Assembly: GCF_017104965.1 (NCBI RefSeq)
Contig: NZ_JAAGPR010000003.1
Location: forward strand, 310,001 to 374,000
From: Paraburkholderia sp. Ac-20340
GTDB taxonomy: Bacteria; Pseudomonadota; Gammaproteobacteria; Burkholderiales; Burkholderiaceae
DNA: 64,000 nucleotides
Reading direction: 5' to 3'
Under the pieces are notes generated by a model. The model saw nothing but the letters and a program-made list of their open reading frames with translations, made no database searches and was not told where the DNA came from. The position numbers were made by a program, and so were the translations under genes. This document shows, piece after piece, positions 38,459-48,100 of the stretch. Within the stretch, counting starts at the first letter, position 1. Each line of letters begins with the position of its first letter.

Positions 38459-39496
38459 TCAGCGCTCCAGTTGTTCGAATTGGATGCGGGGATCGACCCA
38501 CACATAGCAAAGATCGGAAATCAGCTTGGTCAGCAGGCCGATCAGCGTAAACAGATACAGCGTGCCCAGCACGACCGGATAGTCGCGCCGCACCACCGAC
38601 TCGTACGACAGCAGACCCAGGCCATCGAGCGAAAACAACGTTTCGATCAGCAGACTGCCCGTAAAGAACGCGCCGATAAACGCCGCCGGAAAACCCACCA
38701 CGAGCGGCAGCAAGGCATTGCGGAACACGTGTTTCCAGAGCACCGTGCGCTCGGACAAACCCTTCGCGCGCGCGGTCAGCACGTACTGGCGGCGAATCTC
38801 TTCGAGGAAGGCGTTCTTGGTGAGCATCGTCGTCACGGCGAAACTGCCGACGACCGAAGCCGTCACCGGCAGCGCGATGTGCCAGAGGTAATCGAGGATC
38901 TTGCCGCCGAGCGAAAGCGTGTCCCAGTCGTCGGAAGTGAGATTGCGCAGCGGGAACAGTTGCAGGAAAGTGCCGCCGCCGAACAGCACGAGCAGCAGCA
39001 CGCCCAGCACAAAGCCCGGAATCGCGTAGCCGATCAGCACGACCAGACTCGTGACGAGATCGAAGCGCGAGCCGTTGCGCACCGCCTTGGCGATCCCCAA
39101 CGGCACCGATATCAGATAGGTCAGAAAGAAGGTCCACAAGCCGATGCTGATCGACACCGGCAGCTTCGACACCACCAGCGACCACACGCTCTGATGATGG
39201 AAATAGCTCTGCCCGAGATCGAAGCGCGCGAAGCGGCCGAGCATCAGGAAATAGCGTTGCAGCGGCGGTTTATCGAAACCATAGAGCTGCTTGAGTTGCG
39301 CGATCTGTTGCGCGTCCACGCCCGAATGCGCGCGCATGCCGAACGGCATGCCCTGCTCCGCGCCGCGGCGCAGATCGCGCACCGCCTGTTCGACGGGTCC
39401 GCCCGGCACGAACTGGATCACGGCGAAAGTCAGCGTAAGTACGCCGAGCAGCGTCGGGATCATCAGCAGCAGGCGTTTGACGATGTAGCTCCACAT
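38459..39496 (-). CDS. yejB: Peptide ABC transporter permease YejB
   Basis: A 345-residue inner-membrane permease, partner of YejE. It opens MWSYIVKRLLLMIPTLLGVL, the typical first helix of DppB/OppB-type permeases, has FVPGGPVEQAV, and the EAA loop TARAKGLSERTVLWKHVFRN. The C-terminal segment LDGLGLLSYESVVRRDYPV is also conserved. ATG 39496. It follows yejA by 25 bases and its stop abuts yejE, consistent with a yejA-B-E-F operon. Confidence 0.96.
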   Translation of the reverse strand: MWSYIVKRLLLMIPTLLGVLTLTFAVIQFVPGGPVEQAVRDLRRGAEQGMPFGMRAHSGVDAQQIAQLKQLYGFDKPPLQRYFLMLGRFARFDLGQSYFHHQSVWSLVVSKLPVSISIGLWTFFLTYLISVPLGIAKAVRNGSRFDLVTSLVVLIGYAIPGFVLGVLLLVLFGGGTFLQLFPLRNLTSDDWDTLSLGGKILDYLWHIALPVTASVVGSFAVTTMLTKNAFLEEIRRQYVLTARAKGLSERTVLWKHVFRNALLPLVVGFPAAFIGAFFTGSLLIETLFSLDGLGLLSYESVVRRDYPVVLGTLYLFTLIGLLTKLISDLCYVWVDPRIQFEQLER

Positions 39497-39521
39497 GATT
39501 CTGTGCTCGCTTCGAAGATGA

Positions 39522-41456
39522 TCAGTGCTGCGCCGGCTGTGGCGATGGCTGTGCTGGCTTGCGCCACCACGTCGAGATGATCCAGTCGACCGCGCCATAG
39601 TACAGCGGCAACGTCGCCGGATACGCGAGCGTGTTTTTATAGGCCACCCGATGCGTCGCGCTGTACCACTGCGGCACCACATAGTAGCCGTGCATCAGCA
39701 CCCGGTCGAGCGCGTGCGTGGCGTCGAGCAACTGCTCGCGGGTCTGCGCCTGCATCAACGCCTTGATGATCGCGTCCACGGCAGGCGACTTCAGCCCGAT
39801 CAGATTGCCCGAGCCCGACTCGCCCGCGGCCTTGCTGCCGAAGCGGTCGAGCTGCTCCGCGCCGGGCACCTGCACGTCGGGAAATTTGATGGTGGTGAGA
39901 TCGAAGTCGAAGTCGTCGAGGCGCTTCTGGTACAACGCGAAATCCACCGACCGATAGTTCACGCGGATACCCAGACGCGCCAGTGCCTGCGTGTACTGCG
40001 CCATGATCGGCGCCCATTGCGCGGAGGCGGCCGTATCGTCGAGCACTTCGATCACGAACGGCTCGCCTTTGGCGTTACGCAGCGCGCCGTCGCGATAAGT
40101 CCAGCCCGCATCGGCCAGCAGCGCGCGCGCCTTGAGCAGATTCGCGCGCAGCGACCCCGGCGCATTCGTATCCGGCTGCGCAGGCGGCGGCCCGAACACG
40201 GCCGGGTCCAGTTGCTTGCGCAACGGTTCGAGCAGCGCCATCTCGCCTGGCGAAGGCGTGCCTTTGGCCTGCAGATCGGTATTCACAAACCAGCTATCGA
40301 TCCGCCGATACTGGCTATAGAACAGCATGCGATTGAGCCACTGGAAATCGAGCGCGAGGTCGAGCGCCTGGCGCACACGCACGTCCTGCAACTGCGGCTT
40401 GCGCAGGTTGATGACGTAGCCCTGCATGCCGGTGCCGTTATGTTGTGGAAACTCGTGCTTCACCAGTTCGCCGCTATCGAACTTCTTGCCGATATCGCGC
40501 CGCACCCAGTTGCGTGCGACGTATTCGACCAGCGCGTCGTATTCGCCTGCCTTGAACGCTTCGAGCCGCGCGACATCATCGGAATAGAGCTTGTAGACGA
40601 TGCGTTCGAAGTTATTCTGGCCCACGCGCACGGGCAGATCCTTGCCCCAGTAGTTCGCATCGCGCTTATAGGTGATCGTGCGGCCGTTCGAATAACGGTC
40701 GATCACATACGGTCCGCTGCCGATCGGCTCCTCGAACGCGAGTTGATCGAACGCGATACGCGTGCCGTCCGCTCGCAGTCCCCACTTGTGCGAAAACACC
40801 GGCAGGCCGCCCGCGATCAGCGGCAACTCGCGATTGTTGGTGCGAAACTCGAAGCGGATCGTAGCCGGATCGACCACCACGGCGCGCACGATATCGCTGT
40901 AGTAAGCCTGCATCGACGGCGCGGCCTGGCGGCTCTTGAGCGTGTCGAGCGAGAACTTCACGTCGGCGGCGGTAACGGCATCGCCATTCGAAAAGCGCGC
41001 GCGCGGATTGATATGGAACGTGACCGAAAGACGATCGGGCGCGACGTCGATATCGTCGGCAAGCAGGCCGTAGGCGGACGCCACTTCGTCCATGCTGCCG
41101 GTCGTCAGGCTCTCGAACAGCATGCCGATGCCCGGCGCGACATTGCCACGCAAGGTGAAGGGATTGAACTTGTCGAAGCTCGTCGAGCGGTCCGGATTCG
41201 CGAGTACCAGCGTGCCGCCTTTGGGCGCGTCCGGGTTCACGTAATCGAAGTGCTTGAAATCGGCCGGGTATTTCGGCTCGCCGTATTGCGCGATCGCGTA
41301 GACCGCGTGCGCGGCGGGCATCGTGATCCAGCACAGCGCACACGCCGCGCTCATGGCGAGCAGCGCCCGCTGGACCGACGCTGCGCGCCGCCACCAGGCA
41401 GGACTCGTTGCTCGTTGCGCCGCCTGCGCTGTCCTGCCTCGCGTTCCTGTCGTCAT
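39522..41456 (-). CDS. yejA: Peptide ABC transporter substrate-binding protein YejA
   Basis: A 644-residue periplasmic family 5 solute-binding protein. The signal peptide covers about residues 1-51 (cleavage near AHA-VYA), starting with a long Arg-rich n-region. AIAQYGEPKYPADFKHFDYV, broken at the Pro, and GGTLVLANPDRSTSFDKFNP are typical of YejA. In enterobacteria YejABEF imports microcin C and other peptides; the natural peptide here is unknown. I use the ATG at 41456; the frame is open 46 codons further but without a plausible start. Diverges from fabI. Confidence 0.94.
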   Translation of the reverse strand: MTTGTRGRTAQAAQRATSPAWWRRAASVQRALLAMSAACALCWITMPAAHAVYAIAQYGEPKYPADFKHFDYVNPDAPKGGTLVLANPDRSTSFDKFNPFTLRGNVAPGIGMLFESLTTGSMDEVASAYGLLADDIDVAPDRLSVTFHINPRARFSNGDAVTAADVKFSLDTLKSRQAAPSMQAYYSDIVRAVVVDPATIRFEFRTNNRELPLIAGGLPVFSHKWGLRADGTRIAFDQLAFEEPIGSGPYVIDRYSNGRTITYKRDANYWGKDLPVRVGQNNFERIVYKLYSDDVARLEAFKAGEYDALVEYVARNWVRRDIGKKFDSGELVKHEFPQHNGTGMQGYVINLRKPQLQDVRVRQALDLALDFQWLNRMLFYSQYRRIDSWFVNTDLQAKGTPSPGEMALLEPLRKQLDPAVFGPPPAQPDTNAPGSLRANLLKARALLADAGWTYRDGALRNAKGEPFVIEVLDDTAASAQWAPIMAQYTQALARLGIRVNYRSVDFALYQKRLDDFDFDLTTIKFPDVQVPGAEQLDRFGSKAAGESGSGNLIGLKSPAVDAIIKALMQAQTREQLLDATHALDRVLMHGYYVVPQWYSATHRVAYKNTLAYPATLPLYYGAVDWIISTWWRKPAQPSPQPAQH

Positions 41457-41497
41457 AGATCGGTGGGTGTCCGGGGTGCCAGGTCTAGTGTGAGAGA

Positions 41498-41503
41498 ATT
41501 TTA
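41498..41503 (-). promoter_or_regulatory. Possible -10 element of the yejABEF operon
   Basis: Reverse-strand TAAAAT within TTTGGGTAAAATTCTC, about 42 bases before the yejA start. The -35 is weak. Confidence 0.4.
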
Positions 41504-41574
41504 CCCAAACCGCGCGGCTGCGCCCTACCCGGCGCGCGATGTCCCGAATGTATCGTTTCCGATCAGGAGCAATC

Positions 41575-42366
41575 ATGGGCTTTCTCGCTGGCAAACGTAT
41601 CCTGCTGACCGGCCTGTTGTCGAACCGGTCAATCGCCTATGGCATCGCGCAGGCTTGCAGGCGCGAAGGCGCGGAACTGGCGTTCACGTATGTGGGCGAG
41701 CGCTTCAAGGAGCGCATCACGGAATTCGCGCGAGAGTTCGACAGCGATCTGATTTTCCCTTGCGACGTCGCCGACGATGCCCAGATCGACGCGCTGTTTG
41801 CCGATCTCAAACAGCATTGGGACACGCTCGACGGCCTGGTGCATTCGATCGGCTTCGCGCCACGCGAAGCGATTGCCGGCGACTTTCTCGAAGGCATGAC
41901 GCGCGAGAACTTTCGCATCGCGCACGATATCTCCGCTTATAGCTTCCCCGCACTCGCCAAAGCCGCGCAGCCAATGCTCGCGAATAACGCCGCGCTGCTC
42001 ACGCTCACCTACCTCGGTGCGGAGCGCGCGATTCCGAACTACAACACGATGGGGCTCGCCAAAGCCTCGCTCGAAGCGAGCGTGCGTTATCTCGCGGTCT
42101 CGCTGGGCGCGCAAGGCGTGCGCGTGAACGGCATTTCGGCCGGCCCGATCAAGACGCTTGCCGCCAGCGGGATCAAGAGCTTCGGGAAGATTCTCGATTT
42201 CGTCGAACACAATGCGCCGTTGCAACGCAATGTGACGATCGAACAGGTCGGCAATACAGCCGCATTCCTGCTTTCCGATCTTGCAGGCGGCGTGACGGCC
42301 GAGATCGTGCACGTCGATGCGGGCTTCAACGCCGTGGTGGGCGGCATGGCGCATCTGGGCGAATAG
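41575..42366 (+). CDS. fabI: Enoyl-[acyl-carrier-protein] reductase (NADH) FabI
   Basis: A 263-residue short-chain dehydrogenase that reduces trans-2-enoyl-ACP in the last step of fatty-acid elongation. The catalytic Tyr146, Tyr156 and Lys163 fall at exactly the E. coli FabI positions ([19 protein letters not shown], within 19 residues). The N-terminal cofactor loop [13 protein letters not shown] is also FabI-type. This is the triclosan target in other bacteria. ATG 41575 follows AGGAG; the open frame extends 12 codons further but without a better site. A terminator follows. Confidence 0.97.
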   Translation: MGFLAGKRILLTGLLSNRSIAYGIAQACRREGAELAFTYVGERFKERITEFAREFDSDLIFPCDVADDAQIDALFADLKQHWDTLDGLVHSIGFAPREAIAGDFLEGMTRENFRIAHDISAYSFPALAKAAQPMLANNAALLTLTYLGAERAIPNYNTMGLAKASLEASVRYLAVSLGAQGVRVNGISAGPIKTLAASGIKSFGKILDFVEHNAPLQRNVTIEQVGNTAAFLLSDLAGGVTAEIVHVDAGFNAVVGGMAHLGE

Positions 42367-42416
42367 CAGAAAGAAGCAAAACCGAATTCGTTGCACACGC
42401 AACGGCATCGGAAAAC

Positions 42417-42445
42417 AAAAAAGCCGCTTTGAAAAGCGGCTTTTT
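42417..42445. terminator. Bidirectional terminator between fabI and the PXPV gene
   Basis: A 13-base-pair perfect stem AAAAAGCCGCTTT/AAAGCGGCTTTTT around GA. T-runs on both strands suit the convergent genes. Confidence 0.92.
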
Positions 42446-42459
42446 CAATTCTGATCGGC

Positions 42460-42807
42460 TTAGCGCCAATGTCCCGGCGGCGGGCCACCGTGATCCCAAC
42501 CATGGCCACGGCCCGGGCCGTAACCACCGCCGTGATGGCGATACCAGTCGTCACGGCCCCAGTAGCGGCGGCCATCCCAGTAACGGTCGCCGTGCCAGCC
42601 GATCACGACTGCGGGCGCGGCATACACCGGCGCAGGCTGATAAACGACGGGCGGCGGAGGCGGCGGAGCATAGACCGGCTGCGGAGCGACATAAACCGGG
42701 GCCGGAATACCGATGTTGACACCGACGCTCACGCCAGCGAAGGCCGCGCTCGACGCACCGATAGCCAAGCCCCCGAGCAGCATTGCAACAACACGAGCGA
42801 ACTTCAT
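42460..42807 (-). CDS. Small exported PXPV-repeat protein
   Basis: A 115-residue secreted or periplasmic protein. The signal peptide (residues 1-24, MKFARVVAMLLGG to AAFA) is clear. The mature part starts with PXPV-type repeats (PAPVYVAPQPVY, PAPVYAAPAVV), then a His/Gly/Trp/Tyr-rich tail (DRYWDGRRYWGRDDWYRHH). Such proteins are common and often multicopy in Burkholderia; function unknown, possibly metal or surface interactions through the His-rich tail. ATG 42807 follows GGTGAG. The longer upstream frame is rejected because the signal peptide would become internal. Confidence 0.87.
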   Translation of the reverse strand: MKFARVVAMLLGGLAIGASSAAFAGVSVGVNIGIPAPVYVAPQPVYAPPPPPPVVYQPAPVYAAPAVVIGWHGDRYWDGRRYWGRDDWYRHHGGGYGPGRGHGWDHGGPPPGHWR

Positions 42808-42921
42808 GGACTCACCTTTTGGGGTTGATGTTTTGTTGAAGCCAATATAGCGCAGGCTCCCCAGCCCGCGTATTTCAACTTTGTAATAACTGATGCACAA
42901 AAGCACGATGCATTCGCCTGG

Positions 42922-42936
42922 GTAACGTCTCGTTAC
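42922..42936. promoter_or_regulatory. GTAACG/CGTTAC palindrome upstream of the PXPV gene
   Basis: Six-base perfect arms with a TCT spacer, 115 bases upstream of the PXPV gene's start; a possible operator. Confidence 0.35.
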
Positions 42937-43414
42937 ATCGGGTCGACGCATCGCTGGATGGCTTGTCCAGAAACCGCTTTTGTTGCCCTCTTGTTGCGGC
43001 TCAATTGCCCAATCGGGCGCGCATGCCATCTCTCAAAGCAAGCGTTTGCGCACTGCACCCACGGCGTTTTCAAGACGGCGACCGGGAGAATAGCATCGCT
43101 CGCGCATCGAACGTGAGCAGGTCCGCAGATGTGACGCCGATGAGATGCAAAGACGCAACCGAAGCCTACGGCAGCATGCGATATGCCTGCCGAACCGCTT
43201 ACAAGCGACCTTCCTGGATATTTCGCCTGCTCATCCGCGCGTGAAGCGTCCCGCACCGCTTCAATTCGGATTCCGAACCATCTTGATCGACGATAGTAAA
43301 ACGTCTGCACGCGTGGCTCGGCGCTCGTCAGTTCGAAGAAGGAGAAAGTCCCGCAGTCCTACAGAAGCGCAGAATCTGCATCGCGAAAACCGCAGGAAAT
43401 GGACGCGGAAAAAG

Positions 43415-43446
43415 AAAAACCCCGCAAGCCGAGACTTGCGGGGTTT
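43415..43446 (-). terminator. Rho-independent terminator of tRNA-Ser
   Basis: Stem AAACCCCGCAAG/CTTGCGGGGTTT; the reverse strand continues into a T-run. It lies 16 bases downstream of the tRNA. Confidence 0.9.
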
Positions 43447-43461
43447 CCACCGCCATTTTAC

Positions 43462-43555
43462 TGGCGGAGACGGAGGGATTCGAACCCTCGATCCAGGTTT
43501 TGGCCCAGATGCTCCCTTAGCAGGGGAGTGCCTTCGACCTCTCGGCCACGTCTCC
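43462..43555 (-). tRNA. tRNA-Ser (GCT)
   Basis: 94 bases with encoded CCA and a long variable arm, as expected for class II tRNA-Ser. Acceptor GGAGACG/CGTCTCC; anticodon arm CTCCC-CTGCTAA-GGGAG gives GCT. Confidence 0.97.
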
Positions 43556-43599
43556 CGAAAACTACGTTGGCGCCAGGGAGGCAGCGCAACGAAGCCAAG

Positions 43600-43628
43600 A
43601 TAATAGCGGGTTAAAGCCGATCGGTCAA
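43600..43628 (-). promoter_or_regulatory. Sigma-70 promoter of tRNA-Ser
   Basis: Reverse strand: -35 TTGACC (43628-43623), 17-base spacer, -10 TATTAT (43605-43600), 45 bases upstream of the tRNA. Both boxes are near consensus. Confidence 0.85.
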
Positions 43629-43739
43629 TTCATTAGACGCTTTTTTTGCTAACTTTTTTTAGCGAGTGCGTCGAGCAGTTCAAAACCCCTCTCGCACAGC
43701 GTCCAGAATGACCTGGCCGGCCGTCACGCCGCCGTTACA

Positions 43740-44990
43740 TCAAGCCTGTTCGAGCTCGAATGCCTTATGCAGCGCGCGCACGGCGAGCTCCATATACTTC
43801 TCGTCGATCAAGACCGAGATCTTGATTTCCGACGTCGAGATCATCTGGATGTTGATGCCCTCCTCCGACAGCGTGCGGAACATCTTGCTCGCCACACCAA
43901 CGTGCGAACGCATGCCCACGCCAACCACCGACACCTTCGAGACCTTCGCGTCGCCGAGCACCTTCTCCGCGCTCACGTGACCCTGCACGGTGTTCGTGAG
44001 CACGTCGACTGCGCGCTGGTAGTCGCCGCGCGGCACCGTGAACGTGAAGTCGGTCTTGCCGTCCACGCTCTGGTTCTGGATGATCATGTCGACGTCGATG
44101 TTCGCGTCCGCCACCGGGCCGAGGATCTGATACGCGATGCCGGGCTTGTCGGGCACGCCGGCCACGATGATGCGGGCCTCGTCGCGCTGGAACGCGATAC
44201 CCGAGATGACTGCTTTTTCCATGGTCTCGTCTTCTTCAAAAGTGATCAGGGTGCCCGACTTCATTTCCGCGTCGAGGTCCATCATCGGGTCGGTCAGGCT
44301 GGAGAGCACACGCGTCTTCACCTGATACTTGCCCGCGAATTCGACCGAGCGGATCTGCAGCACCTTCGAGCCGAGGCTGGCCATTTCCAGCATCTCTTCG
44401 AAAGTGATGCGGTCGAGGCGCCGTGCGTCGTCCACCACGCGCGGGTCGGTCGTGTACACGCCGTCCACGTCGGTGTAGATCAGACATTCGTCGGCCTTGA
44501 GTGCAGCCGCCACCGCGACCGCCGAGGTATCCGAGCCGCCACGGCCGAGCGTGGTGATGTGGCCTTCGGGGTCGATGCCCTGGAAGCCCGTGATCACGAC
44601 CACCTTGCCGGCGTCGAGATCGGCCAGCACGCGTTCGCCGTCGATGTCGTTGATGCGCGCTTTCGTGAAGGCGCTATCCGTTTTGACGGGCACTTGCCAG
44701 CCGGTGTAGCTGATGGCGTCCACGCCCGCATCCTGCAGCGCGATCGAGAGCAGACCGACGCTCACCTGTTCGCCGGTCGACGCAATCATGTCGAGCTCGC
44801 GCGGATTCGGCTGCGGCGAAAGTTCTTTCGCGAGACCGAGCAGACGATTGGTTTCGCCGGACATCGCCGAGGGCACGACGACCATCTTGTGGCCGGCCTT
44901 GTGCCATTTGGCAACGCGCTTGGCAACGTTCTTGATGCGCTCCACCGAGCCCATCGAGGTGCCGCCGTATTTGTGTACGATGAGTGCCAT
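43740..44990 (-). CDS. lysC: Aspartate kinase LysC
   Basis: A 416-residue aspartokinase, first step of the aspartate family pathway (Lys, Met, Thr). The kinase N-terminus MALIVHKYGGTSMG has the ATP/aspartate-binding KYGGTS; GFQGIDPEGHITTLGRGGSD (split here at the Gly) and YTDVDGVYTTDPR are conserved. Two C-terminal ACT domains start near residue 265 and give feedback control by lysine and/or threonine. The single-function length excludes a ThrA-type fusion. Start ATG 44990. It is downstream of tilS on the same strand after a 476-base gap. Confidence 0.97.
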   Translation of the reverse strand: MALIVHKYGGTSMGSVERIKNVAKRVAKWHKAGHKMVVVPSAMSGETNRLLGLAKELSPQPNPRELDMIASTGEQVSVGLLSIALQDAGVDAISYTGWQVPVKTDSAFTKARINDIDGERVLADLDAGKVVVITGFQGIDPEGHITTLGRGGSDTSAVAVAAALKADECLIYTDVDGVYTTDPRVVDDARRLDRITFEEMLEMASLGSKVLQIRSVEFAGKYQVKTRVLSSLTDPMMDLDAEMKSGTLITFEEDETMEKAVISGIAFQRDEARIIVAGVPDKPGIAYQILGPVADANIDVDMIIQNQSVDGKTDFTFTVPRGDYQRAVDVLTNTVQGHVSAEKVLGDAKVSKVSVVGVGMRSHVGVASKMFRTLSEEGINIQMISTSEIKISVLIDEKYMELAVRALHKAFELEQA

Positions 44991-45466
44991 TGTCGTTCTG
45001 AACTGGAGATGTTACCGCGCTGGCGCACCGAAGACGGTGCTGCCGGAGAGACGGTGAGGCCGTGGAAGACCAGGGAACCGGACCGCGGCAGCGGCTTGGC
45101 GCGTGCAGCACACGCGGAATTTGCCCCGGAAGCACGAAGCCACGCTGGTTCGCGTTCCGCCCGCACACCGCTACGACGTCCTTGCAATCGTCGGATACCG
45201 CTCGAAGGAAAAATCGCGCCTTCAGGGAAGTGCGCCGCTTTTGACGGCGTCCGTGAACGCGAAAAAGCGGGCTGGACAAACAACTAACCCTACCCGATCG
45301 AGGTCAAAATTACAAGACGAAATTGGCCGACGGGAAGCCAAAAAGGCTTGTGCGGCAAGGATTTGCGGCGTTCCACCAACAGCGCCGCGCGAGCCTTGCG
45401 CGACATCGGCAGGATTTGCCGATCATGCCGCGCGGCGGCGCTCCAGACTTCGCACGCCGAATCCGC
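44991..45466 (-). other. 476-base gap between tilS and lysC
   Basis: No believable gene. I looked for a lysine riboswitch or leader peptide before lysC and saw no convincing one. A TTGACC near 45302 on the reverse strand could be a -35 box, but no -10 sits at correct spacing. Confidence 0.4.
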
Positions 45467-46897
45467 TCAGGCGATCTGCAGATCTTCGCGCCATTCGATG
45501 CGGCGCCACGTCTGCGGTCGCGCTGCGCCCGCTTCGCCAAACGCCGACCGGTTCACGCCGATGCGGGGCACGAACAGCAACGTGTCGCCGCTATAGAGCA
45601 GCGGCACATCGCGCTCCCACGCAGGCACGCCGCGCGACTGGAACAGGTTCTTGAGTGTCCGACTCAGGTTCGCGGCTTCGTCGCGCAGACGCTCGCCGCC
45701 TTCGCGCTCACGCGCCACCAGCGGCGCGCGCTGGAGCACGGCTGCGGGCACTGCGTCCGGGTCGTTTTCGTCGGCGGCCGCAAACACATAAGTGCCGCGC
45801 CAATGCGGCAGACGCCAGATTTCTTCGCCACGCCAGTTCAGTTGCACGGGTTCGCGTCTAGCGCCCTCGCCTGCGCCCGGCACAGAAGCCGACGCTGCAC
45901 GCGCTTCGTCCCAAAACACCTCGCCGCGATAGCAACGCAGCGTACGACCCGCGTGATCGACTCTTAGCGCGTGGTCTTCGCCTTCGCGGGCAATGGCGCG
46001 CAACTGACGCAACACATCGGCGAGACGCGCGGTGGAAGCGGCGGGCAATCCCAGGCTACGCATCCAGTAACGCAGCAGATTGAGCGCGCGCGTATCGTCG
46101 AGCGCGATGAGCGCGGCATGGGACAACGCTTCGGGATGATCGGTGCGCGCGGCCTCAAGATCGATGCGGGCGAGTTCGTCGAGCAGACCTTGCGCCGATG
46201 CCGCATGCGCGGCCGTGCGCGCCAGCGCCTCGCGAAAACCCGGGAAATGCGCGGAGAGCGCCGGCATCACGTCATGCCGCAATGCGTTGCGCGCGTAGCG
46301 CGTATCGGCGTTCGATTCGTCTTCGATCCAGCGCAGATCGTACGTGTGCGCATAGCGCTCAAGTTGCGCGCGCAACAAACCCAGCAACGGCCGCACGCGC
46401 GGCACGCCGCCCGCGACCGATCGCACCGGCGCCATCGCGGCGAGTCCCGCCAGGCCTGCGCCACGCAGCAATTGCAACAGCACGGTTTCGGCCTGATCGT
46501 CGGCGTGCTGGGCAAGCCAGAGCGATTGCGCGTCGTGCGCGGCGCACATCGCGTCGAGCGCACGATAACGCGCATCGCGCGCAGCCGCTTCCACACCTGC
46601 GGGATCGTCGTGCGCCACGCTCACGCAGCGCGCGTCGAAGCTCACGCCATAGGCCAGCGCCGTGGCTTTGCAGTGCGCAAGCCAGGCATCGGCGTTCGGA
46701 CTCAGGCCGTGATGCACGTGAAGCGCAACGAGCCGCGCCGCGCCGACAGCGCGCACCGCCGCATCGAGCAGCACCGAAGAATCGAGGCCGCCGCTATACG
46801 CAATGGCGATACGCGCATCGTCGGGCAGCGCAGAAAGCACAACGCCGAGCGCATCGCGAAGGATGCGCCCGGCGCTGGAATCGGAATGGGCAGTCAC
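45467..46897 (-). CDS. tilS: tRNA(Ile)-lysidine synthase TilS
   Basis: A 476-residue N-type ATP pyrophosphatase that converts C34 of tRNA-Ile(CAU) to lysidine, changing its decoding from Met to Ile. The PP-loop SGGLDSS is at residues 35-41; HVHHGLS and the LAQHADDQAETVLLQLLRG region, split by the His-Asp, are diagnostic. A C-terminal substrate-binding domain follows from about residue 370. GTG 46897 (VTAHSDSSAG) is the most plausible start, 48 bases after accA; the longer open frame would overlap accA. The ribosome site is weak. Confidence 0.93.
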   Translation of the reverse strand: MTAHSDSSAGRILRDALGVVLSALPDDARIAIAYSGGLDSSVLLDAAVRAVGAARLVALHVHHGLSPNADAWLAHCKATALAYGVSFDARCVSVAHDDPAGVEAAARDARYRALDAMCAAHDAQSLWLAQHADDQAETVLLQLLRGAGLAGLAAMAPVRSVAGGVPRVRPLLGLLRAQLERYAHTYDLRWIEDESNADTRYARNALRHDVMPALSAHFPGFREALARTAAHAASAQGLLDELARIDLEAARTDHPEALSHAALIALDDTRALNLLRYWMRSLGLPAASTARLADVLRQLRAIAREGEDHALRVDHAGRTLRCYRGEVFWDEARAASASVPGAGEGARREPVQLNWRGEEIWRLPHWRGTYVFAAADENDPDAVPAAVLQRAPLVAREREGGERLRDEAANLSRTLKNLFQSRGVPAWERDVPLLYSGDTLLFVPRIGVNRSAFGEAGAARPQTWRRIEWREDLQIA

Positions 46898-46944
46898 GTG
46901 TTGACGGCGCTCGCGCGCCGGCTGCAGTGATGACGTCGTGCGCC

Positions 46945-47916
46945 TTACGCGCCCGGCGTCGTTTCCTTGTACTTGCCGTAAGCCATCAGGCGCTCGAAAC
47001 GACGCTCCTTGAGTTCGGCAATGCTCATGCCCTGGAACTGGCGCAGCGAGTCGGACAGCGCGCGGCGCAGCAGCGCGGCCATACCCTTCGGATCGCGATG
47101 CGCGCCGCCGAGCGGCTCGTTGACGATCTTGTCGATCAGGTTCAGCGCCTTCAGGCGGTGAGCCGTGAGGCCCAGCGCTTCGGCTGCGTCCGGCGCCTTC
47201 GCGGCGCTCTTCCACAGAATCGACGCGCAGCCTTCCGGCGAGATCACCGAATAGGTCGAGAACTGCAGCATCATGACCGTGTCGGCGACGGCGATCGCAA
47301 GCGCACCGCCCGAACCGCCTTCACCGATGATCGTGGTGATGATCGGCGTCTTCAGCTCGGCCATCACGTAAAGATTGTGGCCGATCGCTTCCGACTGGCC
47401 GCGCTCTTCCGCGCCGATGCCCGGGTACGCGCCCGGCGTGTCGACGAACGTGAAGATCGGCAGGCCGAACTTCTCGGCCAGACGCATCAGGCGTTCGGCC
47501 TTGCGATAGCCTTCCGGACGCGGCATGCCGAAGTTACGCGCAGCGCGCTCCTTCGTGTCACGGCCCTTCTGGTGGCCGATGATCATGCACGGCTGGCCAT
47601 TGAAGCGCGCGAGGCCGCCCACGACCGAGAGGTCGTCGGCGAACGAACGGTCGCCATGGAGTTCGTGAAAATCGGTGAACAGCTCGTTCACGTAGTCGAG
47701 CGTGTACGGGCGTTGCGGATGACGCGCGATCTGCGAAACCTGCCACGGGCTCAGGTTTGCGTAGAGGTCCTTCGTGAGCTGCTGGCTCTTCTTCGACAGG
47801 CGATCGATCTCTTCCGAAATATCGACGGCCGAGTCGTCCTGAACGAAGCGCAGTTCTTCGATCTTCGCTTCGAGTTCAGCGATCGGCTGTTCGAAATCCA
47901 GAAACGTGGTTTTCAT
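46945..47916 (-). CDS. accA: Acetyl-CoA carboxylase carboxyltransferase subunit alpha
   Basis: A 323-residue subunit of the carboxyltransferase half of acetyl-CoA carboxylase, the committing step of fatty-acid synthesis, acting with Acc[20 protein letters not shown] is the usual start; [21 protein letters not shown] and [19 protein letters not shown] are typical crotonase-like core segments. ATG 47916 is used; six codons upstream are an unneeded extension. Followed closely by tilS, so cotranscription is likely. Confidence 0.97.
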   Translation of the reverse strand: MKTTFLDFEQPIAELEAKIEELRFVQDDSAVDISEEIDRLSKKSQQLTKDLYANLSPWQVSQIARHPQRPYTLDYVNELFTDFHELHGDRSFADDLSVVGGLARFNGQPCMIIGHQKGRDTKERAARNFGMPRPEGYRKAERLMRLAEKFGLPIFTFVDTPGAYPGIGAEERGQSEAIGHNLYVMAELKTPIITTIIGEGGSGGALAIAVADTVMMLQFSTYSVISPEGCASILWKSAAKAPDAAEALGLTAHRLKALNLIDKIVNEPLGGAHRDPKGMAALLRRALSDSLRQFQGMSIAELKERRFERLMAYGKYKETTPGA

Positions 47917-48100
47917 GTGTTGGAATCCTTGCACTTTGCGGCAGCGCGTATTCTACCCGCGCCAGCCGACGTCGAAATCGGAGCGGAACTATCGACTTCT
48001 TGTAACGATAGGAAAATTCTGAGGAAACAGTAAGCTGTTTAAGAAGGGCCGGAACCGCTGCGCCTGACGAATCGCGCAGCCCTGCACCGGCGCCCTGCTC

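Larger units (their letters stand above)
42808..43461. other. 654-base stretch without a gene
   Basis: It contains the PXPV gene's leader, a GTAACG-TCT-CGTTAC palindrome at 42922, and the tRNA-Ser terminator at 43415. A 93-codon forward frame at 42963 is Cys/Arg-rich with no ribosome site and is not believable. Confidence 0.5.

Noticed and set aside
42963..43244. A 93-codon frame before tRNA-Ser
   Set aside because: Cys/Arg-rich, no ribosome site, no similarity I recognise.
45103..45654. Frames in the tilS/lysC gap
   Set aside because: They run into the antisense of tilS and have low-complexity Arg/Ser sequence.
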